DNA of 64,000 bases from UBA3069 sp050633465 (GCA_050633465.1 JBOEGO010000010.1:1-64000); one strand, 5' to 3'. Positions 24,923-34,270 are shown, counted from the first letter of the stretch. Made by a program: numbers and translations. The notes: generated by a model not told the origin, from the letters alone.

Positions 24923-25842
24923 TTGCCCTTTGCCTTGTTGTTGCCGGTTGCGGTGGATCGAAATCGAAACCGACCAAATCTTCGGGCGGAGCCGAGAGCA
25001 TTTCAAGTCAGGCGGAAATTCCCGCCGCGATGAAGGGCGTCCCCGCCAAGCAGTTGTTCGGTAAGGCAGGCGCAGGGTCTAAACAACCCGCCGCCGCCTT
25101 TGGATCATACGCCAAGGGTTGCGTTGCAGGCGCGGTGCAATTGCCCGAAACCGGCCCGACATGGCAGGCCATGCGCCTGTCGCGCAACCGCAACTGGGGC
25201 CACCCCGAAACCATTGATATGCTTGTTAAACTTAGCGCCAAGGCCGCACAGCAACCGGGGTGGAGCGGGCTGTATATCGGCGATATCAGCCAGCCCCGTG
25301 GCGGGCCGATGCTGACAGGTCACGCCAGCCACCAGATGGGGCTGGACGCCGATATCTGGATGCTGCCACCGAAACGGTTGAACCTGTCACGCAGCGAGCG
25401 CGAGAATATCTCGTCCATCTCACTACGCCGTTCCAAGGGCGCATTCACCAATGACAGTTGGACGCGCCAACACCACGAGGTGATCAAGGCCGCAGCCAAA
25501 GACCCGCGCACCGCCCGTATTTTCGTATTTCCCGGCGCCAAGGTGCAAATGTGCAAGGATGAAAAGGGTGATCGCGCATGGCTGCGCAAAATCCGGCCAT
25601 GGTACGGACACCACTATCATTTCCACGTGCGCCTGAAATGTCCAAAGGGCGCAAGGGGTTGCGTCGATCAGAACCCGCCACCCGCAGGTGACGGTTGCGC
25701 CGATGCACAGCAATGGGTGAACAACATCCTGAACCCGCCGCCCCCGCCCAAAGACCCGCCCAAGGTCAAACCCAAACCGCGCCGCGAATTGACGCTGGCC
25801 GATCTGCCCGGACAATGCTCCGCCGTTTTGCAGTCGCGCTGA
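24901..25842 (+). CDS. mepA: penicillin-insensitive murein endopeptidase (lipoprotein form)
   Basis: A 313-residue LAS-family metallopeptidase that cuts D-Ala-meso-DAP cross-links in peptidoglycan. The zinc ligands are visible in GHASHQMGLDADIW and the late GHHYHFHVRL. The N-terminus MVRFAALIALCLVVAGCGG has a lipobox (VAGC), so it is probably an anchored lipoprotein, unlike soluble periplasmic E. coli MepA. The tail is proline-rich (NPPPPPKDPPKVKPKPRRE). It overlaps genes on both sides. Confidence 0.93.
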   Translation: MVRFAALIALCLVVAGCGGSKSKPTKSSGGAESISSQAEIPAAMKGVPAKQLFGKAGAGSKQPAAAFGSYAKGCVAGAVQLPETGPTWQAMRLSRNRNWGHPETIDMLVKLSAKAAQQPGWSGLYIGDISQPRGGPMLTGHASHQMGLDADIWMLPPKRLNLSRSERENISSISLRRSKGAFTNDSWTRQHHEVIKAAAKDPRTARIFVFPGAKVQMCKDEKGDRAWLRKIRPWYGHHYHFHVRLKCPKGARGCVDQNPPPAGDGCADAQQWVNNILNPPPPPKDPPKVKPKPRRELTLADLPGQCSAVLQSR

Positions 25843-26699
25843 CGGCTGGATTACTGCTTGCTCATGCCCTGCCCTCTGCCGAAGCAGTGGGCGGGTTACG
25901 GTTTGTCGGGCGCTATATCTGGACCGATCCCAACCCCGGCTTTGGCGGGATTTCGGGGTTGGAAATGGCCGATGACGGGGCCAGCCTGATTGCGATTTCC
26001 GACCGTGGGAGTTTGATCCGCGCACAGGTGACGCGGGATAAGGGGTTGATTACAGGGGTAAATTCTACCCGCATCACACCGCTGCGCGACACAGAGGGCA
26101 CCCCCCTAGAGGGCGCGCGAGCCGATGCCGAGGGGCTGGCGGTGCGGGGTGACGGGCGCATCTATATCTCGTTCGAGGGGTTTCATCGGGTTTGGGCCTA
26201 TCTGAACCCCGAGGGCGCAGGCGCATGGCTGCCGCGCCATCCGGATTTCAAATTCATGCAGAACAATTCGTCGCTGGAGGCACTGGCGATTGATGCGCGG
26301 GGTTGGCTGTATACCCTGCCTGAACGGTCGGGAATCGAGGGAAAGCCCTTTCCTGTTTATCGCTACAACGGCAGTTGGGCCGTGCCCTTTACCCTGCCGC
26401 GACGTGGAAAATTCTTGCCCGTCGGCATGGATTTCGGACCCGATGGCAGGCTGTATTTGCTGGAGCGGCACTTCACCGGATATGCCTTTGCCAGCCGGAT
26501 CCGGCGATTCACATTGGCCGGCAATCGCCTGCTGGATGAACAGGAATTGCTGCTGACCACGGGCGGGCGGCATGACAATCTGGAAGGGATCAGTGTTTGG
26601 CGTGACACCAATGGAGAAACTCGTATCACACTGATTTCAGACGATAATTTTAATTTCTTCCAGAATACGGAACTGGTGGAATACGCGGTCCCCGACTAA
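25815..26699 (+). CDS. phytase-like esterase domain protein, exported
   Basis: A 294-residue protein with a signal peptide (LRRFAVALTAGLLLAHALPS, cleaved near AEA). A beta-propeller-like 'esterase-like activity of phytase' domain follows (FGGISGLEMADDGASLIAISDRG, then EGLAVRGDGRIYISFEG, each cut here as short blocks). Start ATG 25815 lies inside the end of mepA, overlapping by 28 nt. Predicted periplasmic; substrate unknown. Cotranscription with mepA is likely. Confidence 0.82.
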   Translation: MLRRFAVALTAGLLLAHALPSAEAVGGLRFVGRYIWTDPNPGFGGISGLEMADDGASLIAISDRGSLIRAQVTRDKGLITGVNSTRITPLRDTEGTPLEGARADAEGLAVRGDGRIYISFEGFHRVWAYLNPEGAGAWLPRHPDFKFMQNNSSLEALAIDARGWLYTLPERSGIEGKPFPVYRYNGSWAVPFTLPRRGKFLPVGMDFGPDGRLYLLERHFTGYAFASRIRRFTLAGNRLLDEQELLLTTGGRHDNLEGISVWRDTNGETRITLISDDNFNFFQNTELVEYAVPD

Positions 26700-26793
26700 A
26701 CCACTTGCCACAATCCACCCAAGCAGCTAAACGCCGCCCGTTCCCGATGGTCGGGGGCCAAGTCGCCGCAACCTTGTAAAAACGGGCTTATAC

Positions 26794-27423
26794 ATGAACC
26801 GCGCACATCTTTTAGGCATTATTGCCATGGCCATTATTGTGGTGGCCGCGAACATTCTTGTTCAATTCATCATCCTGGACGGTCTGCTGACCTGGGGTGC
26901 ATTCACCTATCCGCTGGCCTTTTTGGTCACCGATGTCATGAACCGCGTTTACGGGGCCGAGGCCGCACGCAAGGTGGTTTTCGCCGGATTTTTCACCGGA
27001 ATTGTCTGTTCGCTGATCGGCAGCCAGATCATGCTGGAGTTCGGCCCCGCCGTGCCGCTGCGCATTGCAATCGGATCGGGCGTGGCATTTCTGATCGCGC
27101 AAACCCTTGATATCAAGGTATTTAACCGCCTGCGTGAAGGCGCGTGGTGGCGTGCGCCGCTGGCGTCATCGGTGGTGGGATCGGCTGTTGATACCTTTTT
27201 GTTCTTTGGTATCGCCTTTTCCGCCAGCCTGCCATTCCCCGAGGCGGCGAATGCCGCGATCAACTGGTCGTGGGAATCTGTGCCCTTCCTGAACGTCGGT
27301 CCGATGGCCCCGTTGTGGACCTCATTGGCCTTTGCCGATTGGGTTGTGAAACTGGCGATTGCCATGGTTGCTCTTGTGCCTTTTCGCATCATCGTGGGGT
27401 CGCTTACTGCAAAACACACATGA
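26794..27423 (+). CDS. queuosine precursor transporter (YhhQ/VUT family, DUF165)
   Basis: A 209-residue six-helix membrane protein of the VUT/ECF family that imports queuine-pathway precursors (preQ0/preQ1). It contains the family pattern TYPLAFLVTDVMNRVYG near residue 35 and the SVVGSAVDTFLFFGIAF block around residue 125. No preQ1 riboswitch is recognisable upstream. Monocistronic. Confidence 0.9.
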   Translation: MNRAHLLGIIAMAIIVVAANILVQFIILDGLLTWGAFTYPLAFLVTDVMNRVYGAEAARKVVFAGFFTGIVCSLIGSQIMLEFGPAVPLRIAIGSGVAFLIAQTLDIKVFNRLREGAWWRAPLASSVVGSAVDTFLFFGIAFSASLPFPEAANAAINWSWESVPFLNVGPMAPLWTSLAFADWVVKLAIAMVALVPFRIIVGSLTAKHT

Positions 27424-27519
27424 TTTTGTTTTGCGTTTTGAAAAATCTGTGCCACGATTTGTTTACGGTCAGCGGCTAAGCTGGCTGCACGGTTCAACAG
27501 ATTGAAAGGAGGTGCTTCA

Positions 27520-27576
27520 GTGTCTAATGGGATGTTGGAGAGAGGTGTCGGAACAGTTTGGGGAGCGCGCAACTGA
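27520..27576 (+). CDS. possible 18-aa small protein
   Basis: GTG at 27520, 5 nt after the ideal Shine-Dalgarno GGAGGTG, encodes MSNGMLERGVGTVWGARN and stops at TGA 27574-27576. The ribosome site is among the strongest in the window, which is why I list it. No known family; it could be a leader peptide or a short protein embedded in an sRNA. Confidence 0.4.
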   Translation: MSNGMLERGVGTVWGARN

Positions 27577-27642
27577 GGCAGCCCTTGGGAGCGAAACTAC
27601 CGAAATTGGTGAGCGCCTAACCGGCCCCACCTCCGTAATTCT

Positions 27643-27673
27643 CTAAGGGTCGCCCAAATCGGGCGGCCCTTTT
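27643..27673 (+). terminator. intrinsic terminator of the sORF/sRNA unit
   Basis: The stem AAGGGTCGCCC pairs with GGGCGGCCCTT around AAATC and is followed by TTT and G. It ends the transcript before arfB. The reverse strand also carries a weaker version. Confidence 0.85.
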
Positions 27674-27779
27674 TGATGCGCTGTTTGCACGGGTGCAGAT
27701 CATAGGAAGCAGTGCTAGAATCATATGAATCGTAGGAAACAAGGGGGAAAATCCATGAAAACGCCCCATATGAAACACC

Positions 27780-28199
27780 ATGCTGAAAATCACCGACCAA
27801 ATCTCGATCGAGGACTGGGAACTGACCGAACAATTTGTGCGGTCGTCCGGCCCCGGCGGGCAAAATGTGAATAAGGTGTCAACGGCGGTCGAGCTGCGGT
27901 TCGAAGCGGCGCGTTCGCCCAACCTGCCCGATCCGGTGAAATCGCGGTTGCGCCGGATCGCAGGGCGTAAATGGACCAAGGAAGGCGCGGTGGTGATTCA
28001 GGTCGAAGAGACCCGCAGCCAGGCCCGCAACCGCGACATCGCCCGCGCGCGTCTGGCCGAAATGATCCGCCGCGCAACCGAACGCCCCAAACGCCGCATC
28101 CCGACCAAGCCGACCAAGGGCAGTCAGCGGCGGCGGTTACAGGCGAAAAAGGAACGCGGAGAGGTCAAGGCGCTGAGGGGCAAGGTTGACGGGGATTGA
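27780..28199 (+). CDS. arfB: alternative ribosome-rescue factor ArfB (YaeJ)
   Basis: A 139-residue peptidyl-tRNA hydrolase that releases peptides from stalled ribosomes. The catalytic GGQ motif is in SSGPGGQNVNKVSTAVELRF, and the basic C-terminal tail (about 100-139, rich in Lys/Arg) enters the empty mRNA channel. The length is right for ArfB and too short for a class-I release factor. Confidence 0.95.
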   Translation: MLKITDQISIEDWELTEQFVRSSGPGGQNVNKVSTAVELRFEAARSPNLPDPVKSRLRRIAGRKWTKEGAVVIQVEETRSQARNRDIARARLAEMIRRATERPKRRIPTKPTKGSQRRRLQAKKERGEVKALRGKVDGD

Positions 28200-28365
28200 G
28201 GCCGCCATTTCTGCGGATGCCCCGGCAGAGAAGGACGTTTGAGGTGTTGTCTTTTTCCTGCTGGCCTATGTGGAGGTTGTGCTGACCTTCCTGGCCGGTC
28301 CGTATTTGATTTTCACCTTTGCCTATAGCGACCTGCAAGCGCGCTTCCTGCGTTTTGACGGAGTG
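28200..28365 (+). other. intergenic segment with hydrophobic gene-fragment-like frame
   Basis: From 28243 the frame reads GVVFFLLAYVEVVLTFLAGP and continues as one or two membrane-helix-like stretches to about 28365, where it runs antisense into the acyl-CoA ligase gene. There is only an internal GTG (28270) and no ribosome site. It may be a remnant of a lost membrane-protein gene. No other feature seen. Confidence 0.25.
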
Positions 28366-29928
28366 CTAAGCCCCCTCCCAATACTTCACCCGCAACTCCT
28401 TTTTCAGGATTTTACCGATGGAGGAACGTGGCAGGTCATCGCGGATTTCCACCGCACTGAGCCGGTGGCTTTTGCCGAGTTTGGTGTTGGCATCGGCGCA
28501 GATGTCGGCACCGGTGCGGGTGGCACCGTTGCGCAAAACCACCAGACCCAGCGGGGTTTCGCCCCATGCATCAGAGGGCACGCCGATCACGGCGGCATCG
28601 GTCACGTCCGGATCGGCCAGCAGGATCAATTCAAGGTCGTTGGCATAGATGTTCAGCCCGCCGGAAATGATCATGTCCTTTTTGCGATCCGACAGCACAA
28701 GGAAGCCATCCGCGTCGAATGACCCCATATCGCCGGAGCGGAAGTAGGCATCACCATTGCTGTCGCGCCAGATATAGTCGGCTGTCAGATCATCGCGCCC
28801 GAAATATCCGGCCATCATGGTGGCAGAGCGGCCGACGATTTCGCCAACCTCGCCCTGCGGCACCTCGGCCCCGTCGGTGCCGATCAGTTTGATCTGCGCA
28901 CCGGGTGCGGGTTGGCCGACTGTGTGCAATTTGTCGGGGTATTCGTGGGCCAGCAGGACGGTGACGCCACCGCCCTCGGTCAGGCCGTAGTATTCATTCA
29001 GCGTGCCGGGGAAACGCGCCAGCACGTCTGCCTTTACATCGGCGCGCAGGGGCGCGGAGGTGGAGAGTTTCATCTTCATCGAGGTGAGATCAAAGGTATC
29101 GAAATCGGGCACATCCATGATGCGTTTGTATTGCACCGGCACCAGCATGGCGTGGGTTATGCGTTCTTTTTCAACCAGCTGCAGGAAATGACGCGCATCG
29201 AATTTGCCCATCAGATGCACGGTGGACCCGCCATAAAGCGTGGGCAGAAAGGCCACGATCGTGGTGTTGGAGTAGAGCGGCGTGGACAGCATAGTGCGGG
29301 CATTGTCGGCGTAACCGTTGGGTTCAACGCGGTCCATCTGCACGGCGCGCATCCAGTGATTGTGCAGGATGCCCTTGGGCGTGCCGGTGGTGCCAGAGGA
29401 ATAGATCAGGTTGAAATGATCATCCCATTCGATGGCAATTTGCGGGTCTGTATCATCGGCCGCGGCCATGACGGTTTCGTAATTTTCGAACCCGTCAGCG
29501 GTGAAATCCAGCGCGATGCGGCGGATATTCATGGCATCAATAAAGGGGATCAGATCGCGGTATTGGCCAGCCAGAAAAATGGTGGTCGCGCCGCAATCGG
29601 TCAGCATTTTTTGCAGCGCATCCGCCGAGGCCATGGTGGAGAGCGGCGTGACGCAACCACCGCCGCGCAGCACCCCCATGAATATTTCCGCATAGGCGGC
29701 AGAGTTGGGCGACAGCACCGCGATATTATCGCCTTTTTTCAGCCCCTTGGACAGCAAAAGATTGGCCACGCGGTTGATACGGGTATCGAATTCGCCCCAG
29801 GTCAGGCGGGTGTCACCGCAGACGATTGCCGCGGCCTGCGGATGGGCGGCGGCGTTTTCACGGACCTTTTGCACGATGTTTGTTTCGGGCTTGGTTTCCG
29901 GATTTGCGGGTGTGAAAATTTGCGACAT
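28366..29928 (-). CDS. AMP-dependent acyl-CoA synthetase
   Basis: A 520-residue ANL-superfamily ligase that activates a carboxylic acid to its acyl-CoA. The adenylation motif is YSSGTTGTPKGILHNH (about residue 175), the aromatic/acidic core motif YGLTEGGGVTV follows, and the C-terminal hinge is SDRKKDMIISGGLNIYANDLE cut as SDRKKDMIISGG. The catalytic Lys region is SSIGKILKKELR. The start ATG 29928 follows GGGAGGGG; the frame upstream to 29985 is not used. The fatty or aromatic acid substrate is unknown. Confidence 0.9.
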   Translation of the reverse strand: MSQIFTPANPETKPETNIVQKVRENAAAHPQAAAIVCGDTRLTWGEFDTRINRVANLLLSKGLKKGDNIAVLSPNSAAYAEIFMGVLRGGGCVTPLSTMASADALQKMLTDCGATTIFLAGQYRDLIPFIDAMNIRRIALDFTADGFENYETVMAAADDTDPQIAIEWDDHFNLIYSSGTTGTPKGILHNHWMRAVQMDRVEPNGYADNARTMLSTPLYSNTTIVAFLPTLYGGSTVHLMGKFDARHFLQLVEKERITHAMLVPVQYKRIMDVPDFDTFDLTSMKMKLSTSAPLRADVKADVLARFPGTLNEYYGLTEGGGVTVLLAHEYPDKLHTVGQPAPGAQIKLIGTDGAEVPQGEVGEIVGRSATMMAGYFGRDDLTADYIWRDSNGDAYFRSGDMGSFDADGFLVLSDRKKDMIISGGLNIYANDLELILLADPDVTDAAVIGVPSDAWGETPLGLVVLRNGATRTGADICADANTKLGKSHRLSAVEIRDDLPRSSIGKILKKELRVKYWEGA

Positions 29929-30020
29929 GGGGCTCCCCTCCCTGAAATTCTGGCGGAGTTTCGGGGAGGAACGCCCTAGGGTCAAGGGGTTGCGGAACAG
30001 ATTTCCGCAGAATGAAAATG

Positions 30021-31313
30021 CTAGACCTCGACCTTGATTGCGGTTTGATCGCCCACGCCGAACACACGTTTGTAGCGTGCGATTTCATCGGCTGGTCCCA
30101 TGGCCTTGTTCGGGTTGTCGGACAGTTTGACCGTGGGTTTGCCATTGGCCGATACCGCCTTGCATACAAGGGAAAACGGCGCGAGCGCATCATCCACCGT
30201 CAGCCCGCGAAAATCATTGGTCAGCAGGGTGCCCCAGCCAAAGGAGGGGCGAATGCGGCCCGCGAACCGGGTTTGCAATTCGCGGATTTTATCGACATCC
30301 AGACCGTCGGAAAAGATCACCATTTTTTTGGTCGGATCCTCGCCACGGGATTTCCACCAGTCAATCGCCACCTCGGCGCCGGTTGCGGGATCGCCGGAAT
30401 CAATGCGGATGCCTGTCCAACCGGCCAGCCAATCGGGCGCGTTTTCCAGAAAACCACGGGTGCCATAGGTGTCGGGCAGCATGATACGCAGGTTGCCGTC
30501 GTGTTCTTCGTGCCAGTCGGCCAGAACCTGATAGGGGGCCTGTTTCAGCGCCGCATCGTCGCCCGCAAGGGCGGCATAGACCATGGGCAATTCATGGGCG
30601 TTGGTGCCGATTGCCTCTAGGTCGCGGTTTTTCGCGATCAGGCAGTTCGATGTGCCAACGAATTTTTCACCCAGGCCTTCGGTCATGGCCTGCACGCACC
30701 AATCCTGCCATAGGAACGAATGCCGCCGCCGCGTGCCGAAATCGGCGATGCGCACGCCATCGAGGCTGCGCAGGCTTTTGACCTTTTCCCACAGCTTGGC
30801 CATGGCGCGGGCATACAGGATTTGCAGTTCGAATTTGCCCATCTGGTGCAGGACAGACCGCCCGCGCAGTTCCATCAGGATGGCAAGGGCGGGAATTTCC
30901 CACATCATGACCTCGGGCCATGACCCTTCGAATGTCAGTTCATACTGGCCGTCGCGTTTTTCAAGGTGATAGGGCGGCAGGCGCAGGTTTTCGAACCATT
31001 CCATGAAATCGGGGCGGAACATCTGGCGTTTGCCATAAAACGTATTGCCGCGCAGCCAGGTCGATTCACCACGGGTCAGGGAAAGGGAGCGCACATGGTC
31101 CAACTGCTCGCGCAGCTCGCCCTCGTCTATGATATCGGCCAGCCGGATGGTTTTGGTCCGGTTGATCAGGGAGAATGTGACCTGCGTGTCGGGGCTGTTG
31201 CGAAACACCGATTGGCACATCAGCAGTTTGTAAAAATCGGTGTCGATCAGGGACCGGACAATCGGGTCTATCTTCCACTTGTGATTGTGGACACGGGTGG
31301 CGATATCTACCAT
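30021..31313 (-). CDS. pncB: nicotinate phosphoribosyltransferase
   Basis: A 430-residue enzyme that makes nicotinate mononucleotide from nicotinate and PRPP, the rate-limiting salvage step to NAD. It has FGTRRRHSFLWQ, the phosphohistidine region characteristic of PncB, as well as GTSNCLIAK and IRIDSGDPA. It lies 69 nt downstream of pncA on the same strand, so nicotinamidase and this enzyme form one salvage pair. Confidence 0.95.
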   Translation of the reverse strand: MVDIATRVHNHKWKIDPIVRSLIDTDFYKLLMCQSVFRNSPDTQVTFSLINRTKTIRLADIIDEGELREQLDHVRSLSLTRGESTWLRGNTFYGKRQMFRPDFMEWFENLRLPPYHLEKRDGQYELTFEGSWPEVMMWEIPALAILMELRGRSVLHQMGKFELQILYARAMAKLWEKVKSLRSLDGVRIADFGTRRRHSFLWQDWCVQAMTEGLGEKFVGTSNCLIAKNRDLEAIGTNAHELPMVYAALAGDDAALKQAPYQVLADWHEEHDGNLRIMLPDTYGTRGFLENAPDWLAGWTGIRIDSGDPATGAEVAIDWWKSRGEDPTKKMVIFSDGLDVDKIRELQTRFAGRIRPSFGWGTLLTNDFRGLTVDDALAPFSLVCKAVSANGKPTVKLSDNPNKAMGPADEIARYKRVFGVGDQTAIKVEV

Positions 31314-31382
31314 TTCTTGCTCCGGTGCGTTGGTTGCGATGGCTTAAAGCAAATGCAAGGCGGGAAAGGCAAGGGGGTTGAC

Positions 31383-31982
31383 CTAATTGGTCAGGGTAAC
31401 GCCTGCGGATTGCATGGCCTGTGTCGCGGCGTTCAATGATCCATCCATATCAATCGCGCGGCACAGATCGGTTTTGACAGTGACGTTATAGCCAAGCCGC
31501 GCCGCATCCAGCGCCGAGAAGTTGACGCAGAAATCCAGCGCCAGCCCGACCATGGTCAGGTCGGTGATGCCGCGTTCATTCAGGTATCCGTGCAGGCCGG
31601 TCGGGGTGGTTTGATCATTCTCGAAAAACGCGGAATAGCTGTCGATGGCACGGCGGAACCCCTTGCGGATGATCAGGTCGGCGGGATCAACATGCAGACC
31701 GGGGTGAAAGGCCGCGCCGTCACTGCCCCAGACGCAGTGATCGGGCCATAACACCTGCGTGCCATAGGGCATTTCAGTGGTGTCAAACGGCGATTTGCCC
31801 GCGTGCTGGCTGGCAAAGGACGAGTGATCAGCGGGGTGCCAGTCCTGGGTCAGCACCACGCAGGGGATGTGCTGCATCAGGGCATTGACGCCGCCAATGA
31901 TCTGGTCGCCACCCGACACGGCCAATGCCCCGCCGGGGCAGAAATCATTCTGGATGTCGATCACGATCAGGGCTCGGGTCAT
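31383..31982 (-). CDS. pncA: nicotinamidase
   Basis: A 199-residue isochorismatase-fold hydrolase that deamidates nicotinamide to nicotinate. The catalytic Asp is in VIDIQNDFCPGG, the metal-binding DWHPADHSSFA follows, and the catalytic Cys is in VGLALDFCVNFSALDA. The start ATG 31982 follows AAGGAC; the longer frame to 32036 is unsupported. It feeds PncB, encoded directly downstream, and is divergent from trhO. Confidence 0.95.
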   Translation of the reverse strand: MTRALIVIDIQNDFCPGGALAVSGGDQIIGGVNALMQHIPCVVLTQDWHPADHSSFASQHAGKSPFDTTEMPYGTQVLWPDHCVWGSDGAAFHPGLHVDPADLIIRKGFRRAIDSYSAFFENDQTTPTGLHGYLNERGITDLTMVGLALDFCVNFSALDAARLGYNVTVKTDLCRAIDMDGSLNAATQAMQSAGVTLTN

Positions 31983-32081
31983 GTGTTTTGTCCTTTTTCT
32001 ACCCCAAGCGGTAAAACCCGATGCGCCCTGCGTCAACTGTGGCGCTTGAATGGAGCGGGTTCTGGGCGTAAATCGCGGGGC

Positions 32082-32996
32082 ATGTATACAGTTTGCGCCC
32101 TATATCACTTCACCCGATTCCCCGACCCCGCCGCGATCAAACCCGCGCTGCTGGACCTGTGCATTGCGCAGGGGGTCTGCGGCACGCTGTTGCTGGCACA
32201 AGAGGGGATCAACGGCACCATCGCGGGAACGCGCAGCGGGATTGATGCGGTGCTGGCGCATATTCGCGCCCTGCCCGGATGTGGCGATCTGGAGTGCAAG
32301 GAAAGCACAGCGAGCGAGCGCCCCTTCCCTCGCATGAAGGTGAAACTGAAGCGTGAAATCGTGACCATGGGGCAGCCGGATGTGGACCCGGTGGCAAAAG
32401 TCGGCCATTACGTGGATGCGCAGGACTGGAACGAATTGATCCGGGCGCCCGACGTGGCCGTGATCGACACGCGCAACGATTACGAGGTGGCGATTGGCAC
32501 GTTTCAGGGTGCAATAGACCCTGCAACCGACAGTTTCCGCGATTTTCCCGCGTGGTGGGATGCCAATAAGGACCGGTTCCACAACAAACGCATCGCCATG
32601 TTTTGCACAGGCGGCATTCGCTGTGAAAAATCCACGAATTTCCTGATGTCGCAGGGCGTCGAAGACGTTTACCACCTGAAAGGCGGCATCCTGAAATACC
32701 TGGAGGACGTGCCCGCCGAGCAAAGCACATGGGACGGTGAATGTTTCGTGTTTGACGGGCGGGTTTCCGTGGGTCACGGGCTGGTCGAGGGGCCGCATAT
32801 CCTGTGCCATGCCTGCCGCCGCCCGATCATGCCCGACGACAGGAAACGCCCCGAATACGAGGCGGGCGTCAGTTGCCACCACTGCGTGGATGACACCAGC
32901 GATGATGACAAGGCGCGGTTTCGCGAACGTCAGAAACAGATCGAACTGGCCCGCCAACGTGGCGAGGTGCATTTGGGCGACGGGCGCGGGGTTTAA
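32082..32996 (+). CDS. trhO: tRNA uridine-34 hydroxylase TrhO (rhodanese-related)
   Basis: A 304-residue YceA/TrhO protein that hydroxylates U34 of tRNA on the way to 5-methoxy- or 5-oxyacetic-uridine. The N-terminal acylphosphatase-like domain (GTLLLAQEGINGTIAG) is followed by a rhodanese domain with FCTGGIRCEK, active Cys175 and Cys181. The C-terminal tail carries CHACRRP and CHHCVDD. ATG 32082 (MYTVCALYHF) is the family start. Confidence 0.94.
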   Translation: MYTVCALYHFTRFPDPAAIKPALLDLCIAQGVCGTLLLAQEGINGTIAGTRSGIDAVLAHIRALPGCGDLECKESTASERPFPRMKVKLKREIVTMGQPDVDPVAKVGHYVDAQDWNELIRAPDVAVIDTRNDYEVAIGTFQGAIDPATDSFRDFPAWWDANKDRFHNKRIAMFCTGGIRCEKSTNFLMSQGVEDVYHLKGGILKYLEDVPAEQSTWDGECFVFDGRVSVGHGLVEGPHILCHACRRPIMPDDRKRPEYEAGVSCHHCVDDTSDDDKARFRERQKQIELARQRGEVHLGDGRGV

Positions 32997-33052
32997 CCGA
33001 CCCCGCCCTTTCATTGTTCTAAAAATACCTCAAACCACCGCAGCGCAGCGCA

Positions 33053-34270
33053 TCACACCGTTGCGGCCCTTGTCGCCCGACCGCTGCGCATCAGGATCAT
33101 GATCAGGATCGCCGCATTCAGCACATTCCAGCCGATTCCATTGACGAAAGCGGCGAAATAGCTGCCGGTGACATCGTAGATCCAGCCCGACATCCAGCCC
33201 CCCAATGCCATGCCCATGATGGTGGCCATCATCACGAAACCGACGCGCGCGCCTGCCTCGGCCGAGGGCATGTATTCACGCACGATCACGGCATAGCCCG
33301 GCACGATGCCGCCCTGCGCCAGCCCGAACACGGCGGACACGATATAGAGCGGCACCAGCCCGTCGAACGGCAGATACAGCACCAGCGCCAGCCCCTGAAG
33401 CGCCGAGCCGATCAGCACGGTCAACACCCCGCCCAGATAATCGGCCAAGAGGCCCGACAACAGCCGCGACACCACCCCGCCCAGCAACATCAGCGACAGC
33501 ATTTCCGCGCCCACGGCAGGCCCGTATCCCAGATCGACGCAGTAGCTGACGATATGGACCTGCGGCATCGACATCGCCACGCAGCATCCGATGCCCGCCA
33601 GCCCCAGCACCCACATCAACGCAGCCGGTGAAAACCCCGATGCGCGGGCGCGGGATGCGGATATGGCATCGGAATGGACCGAGGCCGCAAGCGGCACGCG
33701 GCGGCGCAGGAACAGCGACAGCGGGATCACCAGAACAGGCACTATTACGGCCAAACTCAGGTATACCGCGCGCCAGCCGCCCGTGGCCAGAACCCCCGAC
33801 AAAACGATGGGCCAGATCGCGCCGGACAGGTAATTGCCCGATGCGGCGATGGCCACGGCAATACCGCGACGGCGCAGAAACCACAGCGATATATCGGCGA
33901 TCAGCGGCCCGAAACTGGCCGCTGTTCCCAACCCCACGATGAATTGCAACGCGGCCACCACCCAGATCGACGGGGATATGGCCGCAAGCGCCGAGGACAG
34001 CGCGATCACCATAGCAGAGCCGATCAGGGCCAGTGTGATACCGAACCGATCCACGATGCGCCCCGTGATCATATTGCCAAGCGCAAAACCGACCATGGTC
34101 AACACATAAGGAATGGAAGCATCGGCCCGCGCCACGGCGAATTCGGATTGCATGGACGGCATCACCACGATGATCGACCACATGCCGACATTGCCGACCA
34201 TGGCGATCAGCAGCGACAGGCCCAGACGGGACCATGCATATTTGCTGTCCAGAACATTGGCGTCAGTCAT
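33053..34270 (-). CDS. MFS transporter
   Basis: A 405-residue major-facilitator permease with twelve membrane segments, resembling oxalate/formate- or monocarboxylate-type (OFA/MCP) members by its IPYVLTMVGFALGNMITGRI early block and GLAQGGIVPGYAVIVREYMP late block. Substrate unknown. ATG 34270 is preferred over GTG 34285; neither has a good ribosome site. Convergent with trhO. Confidence 0.86.
   Translation of the reverse strand: MTDANVLDSKYAWSRLGLSLLIAMVGNVGMWSIIVVMPSMQSEFAVARADASIPYVLTMVGFALGNMITGRIVDRFGITLALIGSAMVIALSSALAAISPSIWVVAALQFIVGLGTAASFGPLIADISLWFLRRRGIAVAIAASGNYLSGAIWPIVLSGVLATGGWRAVYLSLAVIVPVLVIPLSLFLRRRVPLAASVHSDAISASRARASGFSPAALMWVLGLAGIGCCVAMSMPQVHIVSYCVDLGYGPAVGAEMLSLMLLGGVVSRLLSGLLADYLGGVLTVLIGSALQGLALVLYLPFDGLVPLYIVSAVFGLAQGGIVPGYAVIVREYMPSAEAGARVGFVMMATIMGMALGGWMSGWIYDVTGSYFAAFVNGIGWNVLNAAILIMILMRSGRATRAATV

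Larger units (their letters stand above)
27508..27673 (+). ncRNA. candidate sRNA/leader locus with anti-SD segment and terminator
   Basis: After the YhhQ gene is a self-contained unit. GGAGGTG (27508-27514) is followed by an 18-codon frame (27520-27576), then structured non-coding sequence, then CACCTCC (27628-27634), and finally an intrinsic terminator (27643-27673). CACCTCC is the exact 7-nt complement of GGAGGTG, so the two can pair within one RNA, or the CACCTCC loop can act on other messages like other CCUCC-bearing alphaproteobacterial sRNAs. No promoter is clear. Start and end are inferred. Confidence 0.45.

Noticed and set aside
29993..30011. Hairpin TGCGGAA-N5-TTCCGCA after pncB
   Set aside because: No T-tract on either side; insufficient to call a terminator.
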